Shown in pieces: positions 1-12,324 of a stretch of DNA of 64,000 nucleotides (positions are counted from its first letter, which is position 1; each line of letters begins with the position of its first letter). The notes under the pieces were generated by a model that was given only the letters and a program-made list of their open reading frames with translations, had not been told where the DNA came from and made no database searches. Both the position numbers and the translations under genes were made by a program. The DNA comes from Nansenia antarctica (lineage: Eukaryota; Chordata; Actinopteri; Argentiniformes; Microstomatidae), in contig OZ022353.1 of NCBI GenBank assembly GCA_963989245.1, positions 26,424,024-26,488,023 of the forward strand, in the 5' to 3' direction.

Positions 1-2690
1 CTCTTTTGACAATCTCTTCGAGAGCTGTTTTCAGTCATTAACAGAGCTGTTCTGAAAGTGTCCAAGCGGCCTGTTCTTAGAGTGGACTGTTTTTTGCATT
101 CGTTCTCAAGTTATATCAAACTATCAAAGTGTTGTTTTCTGCCTTTCACGAGCACATTTTGACTTGTTGTTGAATAATCCTATAATGTAACTCTAAATTA
201 CAATCAGAGCAACTTGAATTGCGTGTGTGCAGCCTTTTGCTCAAAAGTGATCAACGTTTCGTTTTCAGAGTCTCTTTTGACAATCTCTTCGAGAGCTGTT
301 TTCAGTCATTAACAGAGCTGTTCTGAAAGTGTCCAAGCGGCCTGTTCTTAGAGTGGACTGTTTTTTGCATTCGTTCTCAAGTTATATCAAACTATCAAAG
401 TGTTGTTTTCTGCCTTTCACGAGCACATGTTGACTTGTTGTTGAATAATCCTATAATGTAACTCTAAATTACAATCAGAGCAACTTGAATTGCGTGTGTG
501 CAGCCTTTTGCTCAAAAGTGATCAACGTTTCGTTTTCAGAGTCTCTTTTGACAATCTCTTCGAGAGCTGTTTTCAGTCATTAACAGAGCTGTTCTGAAAG
601 TGTCCAAGCGGCCTGTTCTTAGAGTGGACTGTTTTTTGCATTCGTTCTCAAGTTATATCAAACTATCAAAGTGTTGTTTTCTGCCTTTCACGAGCACATT
701 TTGACTTGTTGTCGAATAATCCTATAATGTAACTCTAAATGACAATCAGAGCAACTTGAATTGCGTGTGTGCAGCCTTTTGCTCAAAAGTGATCAACGTT
801 TCGTTTTCAGAGTCTCTTTTGACAATCTCTTCGAGAGCTGTTTTCAGTCATTAACAGAGCTGTTCTGAAAGTGTCCAAGCGGCCTGTTCTTAGAGTGGAC
901 TGTTTTTTGCATTCGTTCTCAAGTTATATCAAACTATCAAAGTGTTGTTTTCTGCCTTTCACGAGCACATTTTGACTTGTTGTTGAATAATCCTATAATG
1001 TAACTCTAAATGACAATCAGAGCAACTTGAATTGCGTGTGTGCAGCCTTTTGCTCAAAAGTGATCAACGTTTCGTTTTCGGAGTCTCTTTTGACAATCTC
1101 TTCGAGAGCTGTTTTCAGTCATTAACTGAGCTGTTCTGAAAGTGTCCAAGCGGCCTGTTCTTAGAGTGGACTGTTTTTTGCATTCGTTCTCAAGTCATAT
1201 CAAACTATCAAAGTGTTGTTTTCTGCCTTTCACGAGCACATTTTGACTTGTTGTTGAATAATCCTATAATGTAACTCTAAATGACAATCAGAGCAACTTG
1301 AATTGCGTATGTGCAGCCTTTTGCTCAAAAGTGATCAACGTTTCGTTTTCAGAGTCTCTTTTGACAATCTCTTCGAGAGCTGTTTTCAGTCATTAACAGA
1401 GCTGTTCTGAAAGTGTCCAAGCGGCCTGTTCTTAGAGTGGACTGTTTTTGCATTCGTTCTCAAGTTATATCAAACTATCAAAGTGTTGTTTTCTGCCTTT
1501 CACGAGCACATTTTGACTTGTTGTTGAATAATCCTATAATGTAACTCTAAATGACAATCAGAGCAACTTGAATTGCGTGTGTGCAGCCTTTTGCTCAAAA
1601 GTGATCAACGTTTCGTTTTCAGAGTCTCTTTTGACAATCTCTTCGAGAGCTGTTTTCAGTCATTAACAGAGCTGTTCTGAAAGTGTCCAAGCGGCCTGTT
1701 CTTAGAGTGGACTGTTTTTGCATTCGTTCTCAAGTTATATCAAACTATCAAAGTGTTGTTTTCTGCCTTTCACGAGCACATTTTGACTTGTTGTTGAATA
1801 ATCCTATAATGTAACTCTAAATGACAATCAGAGCAACTTGAATTGCGTGTGTGCAGCCTTTTGCTCAAAAGTGATCAACGTTTCGTTTTCGGAGTCTCTT
1901 TTGACAATCTCTTCGAGAGCTGTTTTCAGTCATTAACTGAGCTGTTCTGAAAGTGTCCAAGCGGCCTGTTCTTAGAGTGGACTGTTTTTTGCATTCGTTC
2001 TCAAGTTATATCAAACTATCAAAGTGTTGTTTTCTGCCTTTCACGAGCACATTTTGACTTGTTGTTGAATAATCCTATATTGTAACTCTAAATGACAATC
2101 AGAGCAACTTGAATTGCGTGTGTGCAGCCTTTTGCTCAAAAGTGATCAACGTTTCGTTTTCAGAGTCTCTTTTGACAATCTCTTCGAGAGCTGTTTTCAG
2201 TCATTAACAGAGCTGTTCTGAAAGTGTCCAAGCGGCCTGTTCTTAGAGTGGACTGTTTTTTGCATTCGTTCTCAAGTTATATCAAACTATCAAAGTGTTG
2301 TTTTCTGCCTTTCACGAGCACATTTTGACTTGTTGTTGAATAATCCTATAATGTAACTCTAAATGACAATCAGAGCAACTTGAATTGCGTGTGTGCAGCC
2401 TTTTGCTCAAAAGTGATCAACGTTTCGTTTTCAGAGTCTCTTTTGACAATCTCTTCGAGAGCTGTTTTCAGTCATTAACAGAGCTGTTCTGAAAGTGTCC
2501 AAGCGGCCTGTTCTTAGAGTGGACTGTTTTTGCATTCGTTCTCAAGTTATATCAAACTATCAAAGTGTTGTTTTCTGCCTTTCACGAGCACATTTTGACT
2601 TGTTGTTGAATAATCCTATAATGTAACTCTAAATGACAATCAGAGCAACTTGAATTGCGTGTGTGCAGCCTTTTGCTCAAAAGTGATCAA
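1..2690. repeat. Segmental duplication, left copy (offset 8423)
   Basis: Private variants are shared with 8424-11113 at a constant offset of 8423: ACATGTTGAC (425 and 8848), CAAGTCATATC (1191 and 9614), GCGTATGTG (1305 and 9728), CCTATATTG (2074 and 10497), and the same order of five-T and six-T runs. Identity breaks near 2700, where CAGAGTC faces CGGAGTC. The left boundary lies before the window. Confidence 0.85.
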
Positions 2691-5600
2691 CGTTTCGTTT
2701 TCAGAGTCTCTTTTGACAATCTCTTCGAGAGCTGTTTTCAGTCATTAACAGAGCTGTTCTGAAAGTGTCCAAGCGGCCTGTTCTTAGAGTGGACTGTTTT
2801 TTGCATTCGTTCTCAAGTTATATCAAACTATCAAAGTGTTGTTTTCTGCCTTTCACGAGCACATTTTGACTTGTTGTTGAATAATCCTATAATGTAACTC
2901 TAAATGACAATCAGAGCAACTTGAATTGCGTGTGTGCAGCCTTTTGCTCAAAAGTGATCAACGTTTCGTTTTCGGAGTCTCTTTTGACAATCTCTTCGAG
3001 AGCTGTTTTCAGTCATTAACAGAGCTGTTCTGAAAGTGTCCAAGCGGCCTGTTCTTAGAGTGGACTGTGTTTTTTGCATTCGTTCTCAAGTTATATCACA
3101 CTATCAAAGTGTTGTTTTCTGCCTTTCACGAGCACATTTTGACTTGTTGTTGAATAATCCTATAATGTAACTCTAAATGACAATCAGGAGCAACTTGAAT
3201 TGCGTGTGTGCAGCCTTTTGCTCAAAAGTGATCAACGTTTCGTTTTCGGAGTCTCTTTTGACAATCTCTTCGAGAGCTGTTTTCAGTCATTAACAGAGCT
3301 GTTCTGAAAGTGTCCAAGCGGCCTGTTCTTAGAGTGGACTGTTTTTTGCATTCGTTCTCAAGTTATATCAAACTATCAAAGTGTTGTTTTCTGCCTTTCA
3401 CGAGCACATTTTGACTTGTTGTTGAATAATCCTATAATGTAACTCTAAATGACAATCAGAGCAACTTGAATTGCGTGTGTGCAGCCTTTTGCTCAAAAGT
3501 GATCAACGTTTCGTTTTCGGAGTCTCTTTTGACAATCTCTTCGAGAGCTGTTTACAGTCATTAACAGAGCTGTTCTGAAAGTGTCCAAGCGGCCTGTTCT
3601 TAGAGTGGACTGTTTTCTTGCATTCGTTCTCAAGTTATATTAAACTATCAAAGTGTTGTTTTCTGCCTTTCACGAGCACATTTTGACTTGTTGTTGAATA
3701 ATCCTATAATGTAACTCTAAATGACAATCAGAGCAACTTGAATTGCGTGTGTGCAGCCTTTTGCTCAAAAGTGATCAACGTTTCGTTTTCGGAGTCTCTT
3801 TTGACAATCTCTTCGAGAGCTGTTTTCAGTCATTAACAGAGCTGTTCTGAAAGTGTCCAAGCGGCCTGTTCTTAGAGTGGACTGTTTTTTGCATTCGTTC
3901 TCAAGTTCTATCAGTGTTGTTTTCTGCTTTTCTGGAGCACATTTTGACTTGTTGCTGAATGCTCCTATAATGTAACTCTAAATGACAATCAGAGCAACTT
4001 GAATTGCGTGTGTGCAGCCTTTTGCTCAAAAGTGATCAACGTTTCGTTTTCGGAGTCTCTTTTGACAATCTCTTCGAGAGCTGTTTTCAGTCATTAACAG
4101 AGCTGTTCTGAAAGTGTCCAAGCGGCCTGTTCTTAGAGTGGACTGTTTTTTGCCTTCGTTCTCAAGTTATATCAAACTATCAAAGTGTTGTTTTCTGCCT
4201 TTCACGAGCACATTTTGACTTGTTGTTGAATAATCCTATAATGTAACTCTAAATGACAATCAGAGCAACTTGAATTGCGTGTGTGCAGCCTTTTGCTCAA
4301 AAGTGATCAACGTTTCGTTTTCGGAGTTTTTTTTGACAATCTCTTCGAGAGCTGTTTTCAGTCATTAACAGAGCTGTTCTGAAAGTGTCCAAGCGGCCTG
4401 TTCTTAGAGTGGACTGTTTTTTGCATTCGTTCTCAAGTTATATCAAACTATCAAAGTGTTGTTTTCTGCCTTTCACGAGCACATTTTGACTTGTTGTTGA
4501 ATAATCCTATATTGTAACTCTAAATGACAATCAGAGCAACTTGAATTGCGTGTGTGCAGCCTTTTGCTCAAAAGTGATCAACGTTTCGTTTTCAGAGTCT
4601 CTTTTGACAATCTCTTCGAGAGCTGTTTTCAGTCATTAACAGAGCTGTTCTGAAAGTGTCCAAGCGGCCTGTTCTTAGAGTGGACTGTTTTTTGCATTCG
4701 TTCTCAAGTTATATCAAACTATCAAAGTGTTGTTTTCTGCCTTTCACGAGCACATTTTGACTTGTTGTTGAATAATCCTATAATGTAACTCTAAATGACA
4801 ATCAGAGCAACTTGAATTGCGTGTGTGCAGCCTTTTGCTCAAAAGTGATCAACGTTTCGTTTTCAGAGTCTCTTTTGACAATCTCTTCGAGAGCTGTTTT
4901 CAGTCATTAACAGAGCTGTTCTGAAAGTGTCCAAGCGGCCTGTTCTTAGAGTGGACTGTTTTTGCATTCGTTCTCAAGTTATATCAAACTATCAAAGTGT
5001 TGTTTTCTGCCTTTCACGAGCACATTTTGACTTGTTGTTGAATAATCCTATAATGTAACTCTAAATGACAATCAGAGCAACTTGAATTGCGTGTGTGCAG
5101 CCTTTTGCTCAAAAGTGATCAACGTTTCGTTTTCGGAGTCTCTTTTGACAATCTCTTCGAGAGCTGTTTTCAGTCATTAACTGAGCTGTTCTGAAAGTGT
5201 CCAAGCGGCCTGTTCTTAGAGTGGACTGTTTTTTGCATTCGTTCTCAAGTTATATCAAACTATCAAAGTGTTGTTTTCTGCCTTTCACGAGCACATTTTG
5301 ACTTGTTGTTGAATAATCCTATATTGTAACTCTAAATGACAATCAGAGCAACTTGAATTGCGTGTGTGCAGCCTTTTGCTCAAAAGTGATCAACGTTTCG
5401 TTTTCAGAGTCTCTTTTGACAATCTCTTCGAGAGCTGTTTTCAGTCATTAACAGAGCTGTTCTGAAAGTGTCCAAGCGGCCTGTTCTTAGAGTGGACTGT
5501 TTTTTGCATTCGTTCTCAAGTTATATCAAACTATCAAAGTGTTGTTTTCTGCCTTTCACGAGCACATTTTGACTTGTTGTTGAATAATCCTATAATGTAA

Positions 5601-6441
5601 CTCTAAATGACAATCAGAGCAACTTGAATTGCGTGTGTGCAGCCTTTTGCTCAAAAGTGATCAACGTTTCGTTTTCGGAGTCTCTTTTGACAATCTCTTC
5701 GAGAGCTGTTTTCAGTCATTAACTGAGCTGTTCTGAAAGTGTCCAAGCGGCCTGTTCTTAGAGTGGACTGTTTTTTGCATTCGTTCTCAAGTTATATCAA
5801 ACTATCAAAGTGTTGTTTTCTGCCTTTCACGAGCACATTTTGACTTGTTGTTGAATAATCCTATATTGTAACTCTAAATGACAATCAGAGCAACTTGAAT
5901 TGCGTGTGTGCAGCCTTTTGCTCAAAAGTGATCAACGTTTCGTTTTCGGAGTCTCTTTTGACAATCTCTTCGAGAGCTGTTTTCAGTCATTAACAGAGCT
6001 GTTCTGAAAGTGTCCAAGCGGCCTGTTCTTAGAGTGGACTGTTTTTTGCATTCGTTCTCAAGTTATATCAAACTATCAAAGTGTTGTTTTCTGCCTTTCA
6101 CGAGCACATTTTGACTTGTTGTTGAATAATCCTATAATGTAACTCTAAATGACAATCAGAGCAACTTGAATTGCGTGTGTGCAGCCTTTTGCTCAAAAGT
6201 GATCAACGTTTCGTTTTCAGAGTCTCTTTTGACAATCTCTTCGAGAGCTGTTTTCAGTCATTAACAGAGCTGTTCTGAAAGTGTCCAAGCGGCCTGTTCT
6301 TAGAGTGGACTGTTTTTTGCATTCGTTCTCAAGTTATATCAAACTATCAAAGTGTTGTTTTCTGCCTTTCACGAGCACATTTTGACTTGTTGTTGAATAA
6401 TCCTATAATGTAACTCTAAATGACAATCAGAGCAACTTGAA

Positions 6442-7260
6442 TTGCGTGTGTGCAGCCTTTTGCTCAAAAGTGATCAACGTTTCGTTTTCAGAGTCTCTTT
6501 TGACAATCTCTTCGAGAGCTGTTTTCAGTCATTAACAGAGCTGTTTTCAGTCATTAACAGAGCTGTTCTGAAAGTGTCCAAGCGGCCTGTTCTTAGAGTG
6601 GACTGTTTTTGCATTCGTTCTCAAGTTATATCAAACTATCAAAGTGTTGTTTTCTGCCTTTCACGAGCACATTTTGACTTGTTGTTGAATAATCCTATAA
6701 TGTAACTCTAAATGACAATCAGAGCAACTTGAATTGCGTGTGTGCAGCCTTTTGCTCAAAAGTGATCAACGTTTCGTTTTCGGAGTCTCTTTTGACAATC
6801 TCTTCGAGAGCTGTTTTCAGTCATTAACTGAGCTGTTCTGAAAGTGTCCAAGCGGCCTGTTCTTAGAGTGGACTGTTTTTTGCATTCGTTCTCAAGTTAT
6901 ATCAAACTATCAAAGTGTTGTTTTCTGCCTTTCACGAGCACATTTTGACTTGTTGTTGAATAATCCTATATTGTAACTCTAAATGACAATCAGAGCAACT
7001 TGAATTGCGTGTGTGCAGCCTTTTGCTCAAAAGTGATCAACGTTTCGTTTTCAGAGTCTCTTTTGACAATCTCTTCGAGAGCTGTTTTCAGTCATTAACA
7101 GAGCTGTTCTGAAAGTGTCCAAGCGGCCTGTTCTTAGAGTGGACTGTTTTTTGCATTCGTTCTCAAGTTATATCAAACTATCAAAGTGTTGTTTTCTGCC
7201 TTTCACGAGCACATTTTGACTTGTTGTTGAATAATCCTATAATGTAACTCTAAATTACAA
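6442..7260. repeat. 1366-bp duplication, left copy, with 22-bp internal slippage
   Basis: This segment repeats at 7808-8626 (offset 1366). Both copies carry a tandem duplication of 22 bp (6515-6536 and 6537-6558; second copy 7881-7902 and 7903-7924), a five-T run, a CTATATTG monomer (6967 and 8333) and an AATTACAATC monomer (7251 and 8617). The 22-bp step matches the spacing of a direct repeat already present in every monomer (AGAGCTGTT twice, 22 bp apart), so replication slippage is the likely origin. 1366 equals four A monomers, one B monomer and the extra 22 bp, minus one T. Confidence 0.85.
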
Positions 7261-7807
7261 TCAGAGCAACTTGAATTGCGTGTGTGCAGCCTTTTGCTCA
7301 AAAGTGATCAACGTTTCGTTTTCAGAGTCTCTTTTGACAATCTCTTCGAGAGCTGTTTTCAGTCATTAACAGAGCTGTTCTGAAAGTGTCCAAGCGGCCT
7401 GTTCTGAGAGTGGACTGTTTTTTGCATTCGTTCTCAAGTTCTATCAGTGTTGTTTTCTGCTTTTCTGGAGCACATTTTGACTTGTTGCTGAATGCTCCTA
7501 TAATGTAACTCTAAATGACAATCAGAGCAACTTGAATTGCGTGTGTGCAGCCTTTTGCTCAAAAGTGATCAACGTTTCGTTTTCGGAGTCTCTTTTGACA
7601 ATCTCTTCGAGAGCTGTTTTCAGTCATTAACAGAGCTGTTCTGAAAGTGTCCAAGCGGCCTGTTCTTAGAGTGGACTGTTTTTTGCATTCGTTCTCAAGT
7701 TATATCAAACTATCAAAGTGTTGTTTTCTGCCTTTCACGAGCACATTTTGACTTGTTGTTGAATAATCCTATAATGTAACTCTAAATGACAATCAGAGCA
7801 ACTTGAA

Positions 7808-8626
7808 TTGCGTGTGTGCAGCCTTTTGCTCAAAAGTGATCAACGTTTCGTTTTCAGAGTCTCTTTTGACAATCTCTTCGAGAGCTGTTTTCAGTCATTA
7901 ACAGAGCTGTTTTCAGTCATTAACAGAGCTGTTCTGAAAGTGTCCAAGCGGCCTGTTCTTAGAGTGGACTGTTTTTGCATTCGTTCTCAAGTTATATCAA
8001 ACTATCAAAGTGTTGTTTTCTGCCTTTCACGAGCACATTTTGACTTGTTGTTGAATAATCCTATAATGTAACTCTAAATGACAATCAGAGCAACTTGAAT
8101 TGCGTGTGTGCAGCCTTTTGCTCAAAAGTGATCAACGTTTCGTTTTCGGAGTCTCTTTTGACAATCTCTTCGAGAGCTGTTTTCAGTCATTAACTGAGCT
8201 GTTCTGAAAGTGTCCAAGCGGCCTGTTCTTAGAGTGGACTGTTTTTTGCATTCGTTCTCAAGTTATATCAAACTATCAAAGTGTTGTTTTCTGCCTTTCA
8301 CGAGCACATTTTGACTTGTTGTTGAATAATCCTATATTGTAACTCTAAATGACAATCAGAGCAACTTGAATTGCGTGTGTGCAGCCTTTTGCTCAAAAGT
8401 GATCAACGTTTCGTTTTCAGAGTCTCTTTTGACAATCTCTTCGAGAGCTGTTTTCAGTCATTAACAGAGCTGTTCTGAAAGTGTCCAAGCGGCCTGTTCT
8501 TAGAGTGGACTGTTTTTTGCATTCGTTCTCAAGTTATATCAAACTATCAAAGTGTTGTTTTCTGCCTTTCACGAGCACATTTTGACTTGTTGTTGAATAA
8601 TCCTATAATGTAACTCTAAATTACAA
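7808..8626. repeat. 1366-bp duplication, right copy
   Basis: Second copy of 6442-7260. Because the extra 22 bp shifts the frame past stops, both copies contain the same 87-codon open frame, which explains why two identical short reading frames appear here. I do not consider the frame a gene: it depends on the slippage event and exists in no other monomer. Confidence 0.85.
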
Positions 8627-11113
8627 TCAGAGCAACTTGAATTGCGTGTGTGCAGCCTTTTGCTCAAAAGTGATCAACGTTTCGTTTTCAGAGTCTCTTT
8701 TGACAATCTCTTCGAGAGCTGTTTTCAGTCATTAACAGAGCTGTTCTGAAAGTGTCCAAGCGGCCTGTTCTTAGAGTGGACTGTTTTTTGCATTCGTTCT
8801 CAAGTTATATCAAACTATCAAAGTGTTGTTTTCTGCCTTTCACGAGCACATGTTGACTTGTTGTTGAATAATCCTATAATGTAACTCTAAATTACAATCA
8901 GAGCAACTTGAATTGCGTGTGTGCAGCCTTTTGCTCAAAAGTGATCAACGTTTCGTTTTCAGAGTCTCTTTTGACAATCTCTTCGAGAGCTGTTTTCAGT
9001 CATTAACAGAGCTGTTCTGAAAGTGTCCAAGCGGCCTGTTCTTAGAGTGGACTGTTTTTTGCATTCGTTCTCAAGTTATATCAAACTATCAAAGTGTTGT
9101 TTTCTGCCTTTCACGAGCACATTTTGACTTGTTGTTGAATAATCCTATAATGTAACTCTAAATGACAATCAGAGCAACTTGAATTGCGTGTGTGCAGCCT
9201 TTTGCTCAAAAGTGATCAACGTTTCGTTTTCAGAGTCTCTTTTGACAATCTCTTCGAGAGCTGTTTTCAGTCATTAACAGAGCTGTTCTGAAAGTGTCCA
9301 AGCGGCCTGTTCTTAGAGTGGACTGTTTTTTGCATTCGTTCTCAAGTTATATCAAACTATCAAAGTGTTGTTTTCTGCCTTTCACGAGCACATTTTGACT
9401 TGTTGTTGAATAATCCTATAATGTAACTCTAAATGACAATCAGAGCAACTTGAATTGCGTGTGTGCAGCCTTTTGCTCAAAAGTGATCAACGTTTCGTTT
9501 TCGGAGTCTCTTTTGACAATCTCTTCGAGAGCTGTTTTCAGTCATTAACTGAGCTGTTCTGAAAGTGTCCAAGCGGCCTGTTCTTAGAGTGGACTGTTTT
9601 TTGCATTCGTTCTCAAGTCATATCAAACTATCAAAGTGTTGTTTTCTGCCTTTCACGAGCACATTTTGACTTGTTGTTGAATAATCCTATAATGTAACTC
9701 TAAATGACAATCAGAGCAACTTGAATTGCGTATGTGCAGCCTTTTGCTCAAAAGTGATCAACGTTTCGTTTTCAGAGTCTCTTTTGACAATCTCTTCGAG
9801 AGCTGTTTTCAGTCATTAACAGAGCTGTTCTGAAAGTGTCCAAGCGGCCTGTTCTTAGAGTGGACTGTTTTTGCATTCGTTCTCAAGTTATATCAAACTA
9901 TCAAAGTGTTGTTTTCTGCCTTTCACGAGCACATTTTGACTTGTTGTTGAATAATCCTATAATGTAACTCTAAATGACAATCAGAGCAACTTGAATTGCG
10001 TGTGTGCAGCCTTTTGCTCAAAAGTGATCAACGTTTCGTTTTCAGAGTCTCTTTTGACAATCTCTTCGAGAGCTGTTTTCAGTCATTAACAGAGCTGTTC
10101 TGAAAGTGTCCAAGCGGCCTGTTCTTAGAGTGGACTGTTTTTGCATTCGTTCTCAAGTTATATCAAACTATCAAAGTGTTGTTTTCTGCCTTTCACGAGC
10201 ACATTTTGACTTGTTGTTGAATAATCCTATAATGTAACTCTAAATGACAATCAGAGCAACTTGAATTGCGTGTGTGCAGCCTTTTGCTCAAAAGTGATCA
10301 ACGTTTCGTTTTCGGAGTCTCTTTTGACAATCTCTTCGAGAGCTGTTTTCAGTCATTAACTGAGCTGTTCTGAAAGTGTCCAAGCGGCCTGTTCTTAGAG
10401 TGGACTGTTTTTTGCATTCGTTCTCAAGTTATATCAAACTATCAAAGTGTTGTTTTCTGCCTTTCACGAGCACATTTTGACTTGTTGTTGAATAATCCTA
10501 TATTGTAACTCTAAATGACAATCAGAGCAACTTGAATTGCGTGTGTGCAGCCTTTTGCTCAAAAGTGATCAACGTTTCGTTTTCAGAGTCTCTTTTGACA
10601 ATCTCTTCGAGAGCTGTTTTCAGTCATTAACAGAGCTGTTCTGAAAGTGTCCAAGCGGCCTGTTCTTAGAGTGGACTGTTTTTTGCATTCGTTCTCAAGT
10701 TATATCAAACTATCAAAGTGTTGTTTTCTGCCTTTCACGAGCACATTTTGACTTGTTGTTGAATAATCCTATAATGTAACTCTAAATGACAATCAGAGCA
10801 ACTTGAATTGCGTGTGTGCAGCCTTTTGCTCAAAAGTGATCAACGTTTCGTTTTCAGAGTCTCTTTTGACAATCTCTTCGAGAGCTGTTTTCAGTCATTA
10901 ACAGAGCTGTTCTGAAAGTGTCCAAGCGGCCTGTTCTTAGAGTGGACTGTTTTTGCATTCGTTCTCAAGTTATATCAAACTATCAAAGTGTTGTTTTCTG
11001 CCTTTCACGAGCACATTTTGACTTGTTGTTGAATAATCCTATAATGTAACTCTAAATGACAATCAGAGCAACTTGAATTGCGTGTGTGCAGCCTTTTGCT
11101 CAAAAGTGATCAA
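8424..11113. repeat. Segmental duplication, right copy (offset 8423)
   Basis: Right copy of 1-2690, sharing the ACATGTTGAC, CAAGTCATATC, GCGTATGTG and CTATATTG variants in the same order. After about 11115 the sequence instead resembles the five-T then CTATATTG pair seen near 4950-5330, so the array is a mosaic and not one clean duplication. Confidence 0.85.
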
Positions 11114-12324
11114 CGTTTCGTTTTCGGAGTCTCTTTTGACAATCTCTTCGAGAGCTGTTTTCAGTCATTAACTGAGCTGTTCTGAAAGTGTCCAAGCGGC
11201 CTGTTCTTAGAGTGGACTGTTTTTTGCATTCGTTCTCAAGTTATATCAAACTATCAAAGTGTTGTTTTCTGCCTTTCACGAGCACATTTTGACTTGTTGT
11301 TGAATAATCCTATATTGTAACTCTAAATGACAATCAGAGCAACTTGAATTGCGTGTGTGCAGCCTTTTGCTCAAAAGAGATCAACGTTTCGTTTTCGGAG
11401 TCTCTTTTGACAATCTCTTCGAGAGCTGTTTTCAGTCATTAACAGAGCTGTTCTGAAAGTGTCCAAGCGGCCTGTTCTTAGAGTGGACTGTTTTTTGCAT
11501 TCGTTCTCAAGTTATATCAAACTATCAAAGTGTTGTTTTCTGCCTTTCACGAGCACATTTTGACTTGTTGTTGAATAATCCTATAATGTAACTCTAAATG
11601 ACAATCAGAGCAACTTGAATTGCGTGTGTGCAGCCTTTTGCTCAAAAGTGATCAACGTTTCGTTTTCAGAGTCTCTTTTGACAATCTCTTCGAGAGCTGT
11701 TTTCAGTCATTAACAGAGCTGTTCTGAAAGTGTCCAAGCGGCCTGTTCTTAGAGTGGACTGTTTTTTGCATTCGTTCTCAAGTTATATCAAACTATCAAA
11801 GTGTTGTTTTCTGCCTTTCACGAGCACATTTTGACTTGTTGTTGAATAATCCTATAATGTAACTCTAAATGACAATCAGAGCAACTTGAATTGCGTGTGT
11901 GCAGCCTTTTGCTCAAAAGTGATCAACGTTTCGTATTCGGAGTCTCTTTTGACAATCTCTTCGAGAGCTGTTTTCAGTCATTAACTGAGCTGTTCTGAAA
12001 GTGTCCAAGCGGCCTGTTCTTAGAGTGGACTGTTTTTTGCATTCGTTCTCAAGTCATATCAAACTATCAAAGTGTTGTTTTCTGCCTTTCACGAGCACAT
12101 TTTGACTTGTTGTTGAATAATCCTATAATGTAACTCTAAATGACAATCAGAGCAACTTGAATTGCGTGTGTGCAGCCTTTTGCTCAAAAGTGATCAACGT
12201 TTCGTTTTCGGAGTCTCTTTTGACAATCTCTTCGAGAGCTGTTTTCAGTCATTAACAGAGCTGTTCTGAAAGTGTCCAAGCGGCCTGTTCTTAGAGTGGA
12301 CTGTTTTTTGCATTCGTTCTCAAG

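Noticed and set aside
6442..8071. Two identical 87-codon open frames
   Set aside because: They lie wholly inside satellite monomers, depend on a 22-bp slippage and occur twice only because the segment was duplicated; other monomers are closed in this frame.
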